From: Pluralibacter sp. UBA7423
GTDB lineage: Bacteria > Pseudomonadota > Gammaproteobacteria > Enterobacterales > Enterobacteriaceae
Direction of reading: 5' to 3'
Assembly (NCBI GenBank): GCA_002470465.1
Contig: DKMD01000019.1
Coordinates: 186,001-250,000, forward strand
Length of the DNA stretch: 64,000 bases
Shown here: positions 58,354 through 64,000 of the stretch, one piece after another
Layout: every line of letters begins with the position of its first letter
Position numbering within the stretch: the stretch's first letter is position 1
The notes under the pieces: model-generated
What the model was told of the DNA's origin: nothing
Databases searched by the model: none
Seen by the model: the letters and a program-made list of their open reading frames with translations, nothing else
Position numbers and translations under genes: made by a program

Positions 58354-59571
58354 ATGGCCTCGAATAACGTTAGCCACTTAAGCGTTATCGCAGTGGCGGT
58401 ACTGCTCGCATTTTCTCTTTCTGCCTGCAGCGGCAGCGGCGGAGGTTCACATTCCACCGCGAAAAATAATCCCACCACCGGCAGCAGCGGCTCGGGTTCT
58501 GACGACGGCAGCGGTGGTGGCACAACCGCCAACAACGGCGGCGGCGGCTCCGGAGGCGGGGGAACAGGCACTGGTGGTGGTGGCACAGGAACCGGAGGCG
58601 GAGGAACCGGCACTGGCGGAGACGGAACAGGCGCAGGAGGTGGTGATGGAACCGGCAACGGCTCCGGCGGCACCTCTACAGCTGCGCTGAATAACGTGCT
58701 CAGCGATACCGGCAAAACCGTCACCTCGGTCGGCAACACCGTCGATAGCCTGGGCAGCCAGTTGCCGACGGATAACCCGGTCACCTCAACCGTTTCCACC
58801 ACGGTTAGCGGCGTAGGCAATGCGGTTTCTACCGTCGGAACGGGTGTCACGGCAGGCATTGGCAACCCAGCCAATGCTAACGGCCTCGGCACCACAACCA
58901 AAGGCGTTACCACAACCGTAACCTCACTGGGTGATACCGTCTCGACCGTCGGCACGGATCTGGCAAGCTCGACGTCCGGCACACCGCTTGGCGGCGTAAC
59001 CGGCGTGGTAGGCAACGCCGTGAACAGCACCGGGCAGCTGGTGAGCAACACCGGCACCGGCCTGACCAACGTTGTAGATAGTCAGGGCGTGACCAAAGTG
59101 ACCACCGATGCAACCAGCGCCGTGAATAAAACACTCGGCGGCGTGCAGGGCGTGACGCAACAGGTCGGCACCACGACCGGACTTGGTGCACCGGTGAACG
59201 GTTTGCTGACTCAGGTAGGTACGAGCGTGAGTCAGATCGGCACCAACGTCAGCGCCAGCAATTCCGGGCTGAACGGCGTGGGTCAGGTCGTCACTAACGT
59301 CGGTCAGACGGTAACGGATACCGGCGGCCTGGTGAAACCAACCACCACGACCACCCCGGCCGGCAGCGGCAACGTCTCAGCTAACGCCTCGGTTAATACC
59401 AATAACAACGGTCTGGTCGCCACCGTCGACACCACGGTTAACAACCTGACCGCAGGCCTGACCGCCAACGCAGGCACAACGACCACAACCAGCCAGAGCA
59501 GTACCAACAACAACCCGCTCGGTGGCCTGAACTCGCTTGTCGGCGGGATTCTGAAACCGAAACATAACTAA
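58354..59571 (+). CDS. Gly/Thr-rich, heptad-repeat lipoprotein (collagen-like annotation type)
   Basis: The 405-residue protein starts with a lipoprotein signal, lipobox LSAC, acylated C25 followed by Ser, so outer-membrane sorting is expected. Residues 26-107 are a Gly/Thr/Ser linker with the heptad TGTGGGG repeated. Residues about 111-345 are rich in Val at positions 3 and 4 apart, as in TVTSVGNTVDSLG, VSGVGNAVSTVG and TVTSLGDTVSTVG. That resembles coiled-coil or trimeric-adhesin stalk sequence. A Thr/Asn-rich tail ends in GGLNSLVGGILKPKHN. There is only one cysteine and no catalytic motif. It lacks an N-terminal TPS secretion domain, yet a TpsB-type transporter gene follows 87 bp later. 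I do not recognise a characterised homologue; similar proteins are often called collagen-like. Confidence 0.78.
   Translation: MASNNVSHLSVIAVAVLLAFSLSACSGSGGGSHSTAKNNPTTGSSGSGSDDGSGGGTTANNGGGGSGGGGTGTGGGGTGTGGGGTGTGGDGTGAGGGDGTGNGSGGTSTAALNNVLSDTGKTVTSVGNTVDSLGSQLPTDNPVTSTVSTTVSGVGNAVSTVGTGVTAGIGNPANANGLGTTTKGVTTTVTSLGDTVSTVGTDLASSTSGTPLGGVTGVVGNAVNSTGQLVSNTGTGLTNVVDSQGVTKVTTDATSAVNKTLGGVQGVTQQVGTTTGLGAPVNGLLTQVGTSVSQIGTNVSASNSGLNGVGQVVTNVGQTVTDTGGLVKPTTTTTPAGSGNVSANASVNTNNNGLVATVDTTVNNLTAGLTANAGTTTTTSQSSTNNNPLGGLNSLVGGILKPKHN
58561..58644 (+). repeat. Four tandem 21-bp coding repeats
   Basis: Four in-frame 21-bp units at 58561, 58582, 58603 and 58624 encode variants of GTGTGGG. They differ mainly at third codon positions, so they are old and not recently slipped. 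Confidence 0.85.
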
Positions 59572-59582
59572 GACAGACGTTC

Positions 59583-59605
59583 TGTGCCCCCGCAAAGGGG
59601 GCACA
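59583..59605. terminator. Hairpin between the lipoprotein and TpsB genes
   Basis: The arms TGTGCCCCC and GGGGGCACA enclose a GCAAA-type loop, followed by TTTC. Without a long T-run it may attenuate rather than end transcription, leaving less tpsB than lipoprotein mRNA. Confidence 0.65.
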
Positions 59606-59658
59606 TTTCACAGCAGTGACGACCCGCGCAGACGGGGCTCAGAACAGGGATTGCACAC

Positions 59659-61374
59659 ATGATACAGCAACTTTATTACGCGCTGCCCGGGCTGCTTCTG
59701 CTAAGCCTTGCCCGCGCCGATACCTTGCCCGCACTGATCGATCCCACTAACCCGGCGAAAGCCTCACGCGACGTTGCGCCCCCCGCAGAACCGCGCCCTG
59801 AACCCAAAGTCACGATACAAAAACCAGAATCAAAGCTGACGCCGGATACGCCAATTCAGGTCGGGCATATCCAGTTTATCGGCGGTACCGTTTATCCGTT
59901 GAAATCACTGCTGGATCCCTTCCGTCCCTACGCACAAAAAACCGTGCCGCTGAAAACCATCATTGGGCTGGTGAATGATATTACCGCCCGCTATAAAGCC
60001 GACGGCTACCCGCTTTCGTATGCGTTTTTGCCCGATAACAACTTTCAGAACGGCAATATCAAAATTGTGCTGGTCGAAGGTTACGTGGCCCACAGTGATA
60101 TCAACAGCAACAACCCGAATATCGCCGCACGGCTGAAACGGCTGGCGGAGAAGATCATGGCAGAGAAGCCGCTGACCCAGGACACCTTCGATCGCTACAG
60201 CCAGCTGATGACCCGTACGCCCGGCGTGCCCGTCGATACCAGCGCACAGCTGCCGAAGAATATCTACGGGGCCGCCGCCATGCAGGTCACCGGGCTACAG
60301 CCGCATATCTGGGATATCTCCTCGACGCTGGATACGCGCAAAGGGCAGAACCTGGCGCTGGTTAACGGCACGCTGAGTAATTTGACGAGCTACGGCGATC
60401 AGCTTGGTGTTGCCACGCTGATCCCGCTCGACAAGGACACCCGCAAAACCTATCTCGGCCTGAACTGGCAGCAGTTTCTCAATGACGAAGGGCTGACCAT
60501 GCAGCTGAAGGGCAGCTACTACCATGAGGACCCGCGGGATTTCACGCCGCTGCTTTATTTGCCCAACGACATCGCCATTAACGCGCGGCAAAAAACGACG
60601 CAGTACAACGGCGGCGTGAGCTTTGGCTACCCGCTGATCCTCACCGGTAAAGAGCAGCTCAACCTGACCGGAGGCATGGATTACACCGACAAACGCAACG
60701 ATTACGATCTCCAGGCGAATATTGCCGGGCAGAAGTATGGCCTCGACGCGCAGCATCAGCACGTGCGCTACCCGGCGCTGGAGTTTGGCGTCAACGGCGT
60801 GAAGGCGTTCGCCACCACCAGCCTCAGCGGCCGCTTTGCGGTACGCCAGGGTATTAACGATCTCGGTGCAGACGCCGCCCCGGCGCAAAATACTGACCTG
60901 AACTTCACGCTATGGAAAGGGAACGTGGATGCGGCCTGGATGATAAGCGAAAAATGGAAACTCTCCACCTCATGGGAAGGTGACTGGTCGGACAATGACC
61001 TGCCGGAACCCGAGCGCGTCAGTTTTGGCGCGCAGCGCTTCGGGCGCGGCTATCAGGACAGCGAAGCCAGCGGCGATTATGGCTACGGCGGGCAGGTGGA
61101 GCTGCGCTATCTGCACATGCGTAAAGAGAGCACGTGGCTCGCCACGGTGCAGCCCTATGTGCTGGCGGACACGGCGCAAACCTGGTTCAACCAGCCGGGC
61201 TTGCCGCACCAGCGCCTCGGCTCAATTGCCACCGGGATCATGGTTGGCGATAACCGACACTACAGCGTGACCGTTGAAGCGGCAAAGCCAGTCGGCGATG
61301 TGCCGACCGACAACCACAGCCGCGACTGGCGCTACAGCCTGACGGTCACCTGGAACTTTAACAATCTGCGCTGA
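59659..61374 (+). CDS. ShlB/FhaC/HecB-family (TpsB) outer membrane transporter
   Basis: The 571-residue protein has a signal peptide ending LARAD, a Pro-rich segment, and a POTRA_2-type domain (IQVGHIQFIGGTVYPLKSLL to IKIVLVEGYV). A second POTRA-like region and a 16-strand-type barrel ending WRYSLTVTWNFNNLR follow. The L6-loop signature of Omp85/TpsB barrels appears as GRGYQD before the conserved GYGGQVELRY segment. TpsB proteins export a single partner across the outer membrane. The only candidate partner nearby is the upstream lipoprotein, with no haemagglutinin-type TpsA gene visible. It could instead serve a distant partner. Confidence 0.88.
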   Translation: MIQQLYYALPGLLLLSLARADTLPALIDPTNPAKASRDVAPPAEPRPEPKVTIQKPESKLTPDTPIQVGHIQFIGGTVYPLKSLLDPFRPYAQKTVPLKTIIGLVNDITARYKADGYPLSYAFLPDNNFQNGNIKIVLVEGYVAHSDINSNNPNIAARLKRLAEKIMAEKPLTQDTFDRYSQLMTRTPGVPVDTSAQLPKNIYGAAAMQVTGLQPHIWDISSTLDTRKGQNLALVNGTLSNLTSYGDQLGVATLIPLDKDTRKTYLGLNWQQFLNDEGLTMQLKGSYYHEDPRDFTPLLYLPNDIAINARQKTTQYNGGVSFGYPLILTGKEQLNLTGGMDYTDKRNDYDLQANIAGQKYGLDAQHQHVRYPALEFGVNGVKAFATTSLSGRFAVRQGINDLGADAAPAQNTDLNFTLWKGNVDAAWMISEKWKLSTSWEGDWSDNDLPEPERVSFGAQRFGRGYQDSEASGDYGYGGQVELRYLHMRKESTWLATVQPYVLADTAQTWFNQPGLPHQRLGSIATGIMVGDNRHYSVTVEAAKPVGDVPTDNHSRDWRYSLTVTWNFNNLR

Positions 61375-61448
61375 TTCAGGTCCAGGGCGATGACAAATTG
61401 CGGATATGGGTAATAGCGGAGCCGTGTGGCCTGTCAGCAACATCACAA

Positions 61449-61527
61449 TGCCCGGCGGCACAAGCTTGCCGGGCCTACAAAGCCCTATACTTCACCGTAG
61501 GCCCGGTCAGCGACGCGCCACCGGGCA
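61449..61527. repeat. REP/BIME element on one side of the RAYT gene
   Basis: TGCCCGGCGGCACAAGC, GCCGGGCCTAC, GTAGGCCCGGTCAGC and GCGCCACCGGGCAA form a REP pair directly abutting the 3' end of the transposase gene. Confidence 0.88.
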
Positions 61528-61528
61528 A

Positions 61529-62020
61529 TTAAACTCGCTCTCCGGCTAAAAATTCGCTCACTTCTCCTGCCCAATCCTGCGGATAAAGTCCTTCACGAAC
61601 ATCACGGTAAAACGTTGAGAATGGCCAATCCTTTACTCGTTTAACCCATCCATGTTTCACGGGATTGATGTAGCAATAATCCACATGTCGGCGGTAATCC
61701 TCTTCGTTGCGAATCGTATGTTCCCAGAAGCGCGGTTGCCAGATATCACCCGACCCGATATCCCGTGAAAATCTCTTTTTGATATCCCGCCAGCGACCGG
61801 AGAAATCACAATCATCAACAGGTAGCGTCCAGATACAGTGCATATGTTCGGGTAAAATAACCCAGGCATTAATGTGAAATGGCCTCCGGCGTTTCACCTG
61901 TGCGATAGCATTTTTAAGATACATAATTTGATCGGTCAAAAGAGAGCTTTGCCTGTCTCTGAGATTTACCGTGAAGAACCATGTTCCACCCTTGATATAA
62001 TTGCGGCGGTAATTCGACAT
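61529..62020 (-). CDS. REP-associated tyrosine transposase (RAYT, TnpA_REP)
   Basis: The 163-residue Y1 (HUH) transposase-like protein has the HUH motif as PEHMHCIWTLP and the catalytic Tyr region YCYINPVKHG. It starts MSNYRRNYIKGGTWFFTVNL, with GGAGG upstream. RAYTs bind and cut REP hairpins and are thought to spread them; they are usually single-copy and flanked by REPs, as here. It is the IS200/IS605 family fold without insertion-sequence ends. Confidence 0.9.
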   Translation of the reverse strand: MSNYRRNYIKGGTWFFTVNLRDRQSSLLTDQIMYLKNAIAQVKRRRPFHINAWVILPEHMHCIWTLPVDDCDFSGRWRDIKKRFSRDIGSGDIWQPRFWEHTIRNEEDYRRHVDYCYINPVKHGWVKRVKDWPFSTFYRDVREGLYPQDWAGEVSEFLAGERV

Positions 62021-62037
62021 ACCTTACCTCCTTCATT

Positions 62038-62080
62038 ACCCGGCATCGCCGGGGGGCGCCAAAGCTTACCCGGCCTACAA
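62038..62080. repeat. REP element on the other side of the RAYT gene
   Basis: ACCCGGCATCGCCGGGGGGCGC and TTACCCGGCCTACAATCG form a single, partly degenerate REP palindrome just upstream of the transposase start, in the opposite orientation to part of the element at 61449. Confidence 0.75.
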
Positions 62081-62280
62081 TCGTATTCCTTATTGCATAT
62101 CTGATTTAATGGCGACAATACGGCAAACTCGCCCGATCCACTTCCCCAAAATCTCCTTTCAGGAAAGCATCACGCAAACAACCTGTGCAGCAATGCAACC
62201 CGCGCCGTATTTTTCGACACTCACCGCAATTCCGCTTCCAGCGGCCGTTTGTCAATCTGTGTGCTTTACGCTGACGCTGT

Positions 62281-62339
62281 TTGACAATTCATGACCAGGC
62301 AGTAATCATTATTTTAATTACTGACCAGGCAGCTATCAT
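62281..62339 (+). promoter_or_regulatory. marR promoter with 30-bp-spaced direct repeats
   Basis: TTGACA at 62281-62286 is followed after 17 nt by AATCAT. TGACCAGGCAGTAATCAT (62292-62309) and TGACCAGGCAGCTATCAT (62322-62339) are direct repeats 30 bp apart, about three helical turns. The second reaches into the ATG. Between them AGTAAT and ATTACT form an inverted repeat. Bound MarR would block both promoter and ribosome site. Outside the REP and this promoter, the rest of the 62021-62337 gap shows no gene. Confidence 0.72.
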
Positions 62340-62793
62340 GACTTCTTCCACCGCTTCTTCTGACAAAAACCTGCACCTTGGCCTGTTGTTCCATTTGGCA
62401 AACCAGTTTAAAGACCAGCTTATTGGCCACTATTTTTCCGGCAGCGGCATTACCGCTCCGCAATTTAAGGTGTTGATTAATATATTTAAAGGTAATACCA
62501 GCCCGGCAGAAATCTGCAAAAGCCTGCAAATGGATACCGGCGCCATGAGCCGGATGGTAGAGCGGATGGTGAAGAGCGATCTGATTGAGCGCCACCCCAA
62601 CCCGCAGGACAAACGTCAGGTGATCCTGGCGCTGACCGCCAAAGGCCAGGCGCTGTGCGAAACCTTTCAAAATGAGGCGTTGAAAACCATTCTGGGCGAG
62701 TTAACCGCTCGCCTGACCACGGAAGAATCGCACCAGCTGACTCACCTGCTGATAAAAATGCTGCCGGATGAATTTACGGCCCCCCATCGCTAA
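62338..62793 (+). CDS. MarR-family repressor of an EmrAB-type efflux operon
   Basis: 151 residues from the ATG at 62338. The winged helix is visible: ITAPQFKVLINIFKG, PAEICKSLQMDTGAMSRMVERMVKSDLIER and the wing PNPQDKRQVILALT. It starts a rightward operon, with an EmrA-type gene 15 nt downstream. It resembles EmrR/MprA by context, but the real emrRAB of the family lies elsewhere, so this is a second set. Ligand unknown. Confidence 0.87.
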   Translation: MTSSTASSDKNLHLGLLFHLANQFKDQLIGHYFSGSGITAPQFKVLINIFKGNTSPAEICKSLQMDTGAMSRMVERMVKSDLIERHPNPQDKRQVILALTAKGQALCETFQNEALKTILGELTARLTTEESHQLTHLLIKMLPDEFTAPHR

Positions 62794-62808
62794 TAAAGGC
62801 CACACGCT

Positions 62809-63987
62809 ATGTCTATGGAAAATACCGCTCCGGCACCTGAAAAACGCCCGAGTAAACGCAAACGCAACTTTGCGATCCTGTTCCTCGTGCTGATGCTGGC
62901 GGCGGCAGGTTGCCTCGCCTGGTATCTGCTTTATGCCCGCTATTACGAGTCCACTGACGATGCCTACGTCAACGGCAACCAGGTCACGCTGACGCCGCAG
63001 ATTGCGGGCACCGTCACCCAGGTCAGCGTCGATGAAGGGGATTTTGTGCAGAAGGGCCAGCCGCTGGTGCTGCTCGATCCGAGCGACACCGAAATTGCGT
63101 TGCAGCAGGCCGAAGCCGATCTTGCCAGCACCGTGCGCCAGGTTCGCGGCCTGTACAGCACCGCGGATAACTACCGCGCGCAGGTGGCCGCGAAAAAAGT
63201 TGCCCTGCAAACCGCGCAGAGTGACTACGCCCGCCGGTTGAAAATCGCCGCTTCCGGGGCAATTGCCAGGGAAGATCTGGCCCACTACCGCGATGCCGTA
63301 ACCAGCGCACAGAGCGATTTACTGGCCACCGAACAGGCACTGAAGACTAACCAGGCGATGATTGATAACACCGTTATCGACCAGCATCCGGAAATCAAAA
63401 CCGCCGTCGCCACGCTTCGTCAGCGCTATCTGGATAACTCCCGCGCCACCATCGTCGCGCCGGTAAGCGGCTACGTCGCCAAACGCGCGGTGCAGCTCGG
63501 CATGCGGGTCACTTCAGGCACCACGCTGCTCGCCATCGTGCCGCTAAAGGAAGTGTGGGTGGACGCGAACTTCAAAGAGAGCCAGATGCAGGACATGCGC
63601 CTTGGCCAGAAAGTGACGCTGAATGCCGACCTGTACGGTGATGACGTGCAGTACCACGGCGTGATTGAGAGCCTGGGGATCGGCACCGGCAGCGCCTTCT
63701 CGCTGCTGCCAGCCCAGAACGCCAGTGGTAACTGGATCAAGATTGTGCAGCGTCTGCCGGTACGTATTGCCCTTGATGAACACGACATGCAGAAGCACCC
63801 GCTGCGTATCGGCCTGTCGATGAACGTGAAGGTGGATATCCGCGACGCCGACGGTCATCTGCTGCCGCAGAAAACGGTGGAGAAACCGCGCTTTACCACT
63901 GACGTATACGACACGCCGATGGCCGCTGCCGACAAGCTGGTCGCCAAAATTTTGCATGACAACAGCAGTGCTGTAGCCCAGCGCTAA
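62809..63987 (+). CDS. HlyD/EmrA-family membrane fusion protein
   Basis: The 392-residue protein has one N-terminal membrane helix (FAILFLVLMLAAAGCLAWYLL), the signature YESTDDAYVNGNQVTLTPQIAGTV, an alpha-helical hairpin and a lipoyl/barrel-sandwich domain (APVSGYVAKRAVQLGM). It joins an inner-membrane pump to TolC in tripartite efflux. The pump gene begins 10 nt later at the window edge. Confidence 0.9.
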   Translation: MSMENTAPAPEKRPSKRKRNFAILFLVLMLAAAGCLAWYLLYARYYESTDDAYVNGNQVTLTPQIAGTVTQVSVDEGDFVQKGQPLVLLDPSDTEIALQQAEADLASTVRQVRGLYSTADNYRAQVAAKKVALQTAQSDYARRLKIAASGAIAREDLAHYRDAVTSAQSDLLATEQALKTNQAMIDNTVIDQHPEIKTAVATLRQRYLDNSRATIVAPVSGYVAKRAVQLGMRVTSGTTLLAIVPLKEVWVDANFKESQMQDMRLGQKVTLNADLYGDDVQYHGVIESLGIGTGSAFSLLPAQNASGNWIKIVQRLPVRIALDEHDMQKHPLRIGLSMNVKVDIRDADGHLLPQKTVEKPRFTTDVYDTPMAAADKLVAKILHDNSSAVAQR

Positions 63988-63997
63988 GAGAGACGCT

Positions 63998-64000
63998 ATG
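63998..64000 (+). CDS. Start codon of the next gene, probably an EmrB-type MFS pump
   Basis: ATG at the last three bases of the window, preceded by AAGAGAGACGCT. Position after the EmrA-type gene makes a DHA2 (EmrB-type) transporter likely. No coding sequence is visible to confirm this. Confidence 0.5.

Noticed and set aside
58354..59571. The Gly-rich lipoprotein considered as a true collagen-like triple helix
   Set aside because: Gly-X-Y periodicity is lacking. The Gly-rich part is a TGTGGGG linker and the rest has Val heptads.
22130..62080. Recurring GCCGGGC/GCCCGGC repeats considered as CRISPR or phage-related repeats
   Set aside because: They are imperfect palindromes scattered singly between genes, without regular spacers or cas genes; they are REP elements.

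Overview
The window is ordinary chromosome of a member of the Enterobacteriaceae, most like Enterobacter, Lelliottia or Leclercia. I infer this from near-complete synteny with the E. coli K-12 yhjK-to-avtA segment, from protein similarity I can recall, and from a moderately high GC content. The genus is not certain. Family comparisons are from memory; no search was run. Genes were called from reading frame, start context and recognised sequence.

Layout. (1) 1-15.8 kb: a cellulose module. pdeK (cut by the left edge) and bcsRQABZC run leftward and bcsEFG runs rightward from a shared control region. Together they give synthase (BcsA/B), export (BcsC), periplasmic glucanase (BcsZ), c-di-GMP sensing (BcsA PilZ, BcsE), c-di-GMP turnover (PdeK) and phosphoethanolamine decoration (BcsG). 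(2) 15.9-21.6 kb: the dppABCDF dipeptide/haem ABC transporter with an sRNA-target-like leader. (3) 21.6-22.6 kb: a repeat-rich stretch with a REP element, a broken tRNA-Pro copy and an intact tRNA-Pro(UGG). (4) 22.6-31 kb: eptB, yhjX (with a YpdB-type site), yhjY, tag, yiaC, bisC and yiaD. (5) 31-36.3 kb: a 2-ketogluconate catabolic cluster (LacI-type regulator, kguE, kguK, kguT) feeding into ghrB, with a perfect palindromic operator and a CRP-like site. K-12 lacks the inserted genes. (6) 36.4-44.9 kb: yiaF, yiaG, a chromosomal ccdAB-type pair where K-12 has cspA, glyQS, ysaB, wecH, and an uncharacterised GlxA-type regulator plus cysteine hydrolase where K-12 has yiaAB. (7) 45-53.3 kb: the full xylose regulon, xylAB diverging from xylFGHR. 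(8) 53.4-58 kb: bax, malS and avtA. (9) 58-64 kb: an accessory tail. It holds a Gly/Thr-rich lipoprotein with a heptad-repeat stalk paired with a TpsB/FhaC-type outer-membrane transporter, a REP-associated transposase between REP elements, and a MarR-EmrA(-EmrB) efflux operon cut by the right edge.

The best candidate for something undescribed is the lipoprotein/TpsB pair at 58.3-61.4 kb: a two-partner-secretion pore next to a small acylated, heptad-repeat protein with no recognisable TPS secretion domain. Other points of interest are the UGG tRNA at the usual proK(CGG) site with a decayed tandem copy, a BcsC missing about 54 residues of TPR scaffold, a CcdB homologue with an altered poison-tip tripeptide, a candidate structured RNA between yiaF and yiaG, and a 30-bp-spaced direct repeat overlapping the marR start.
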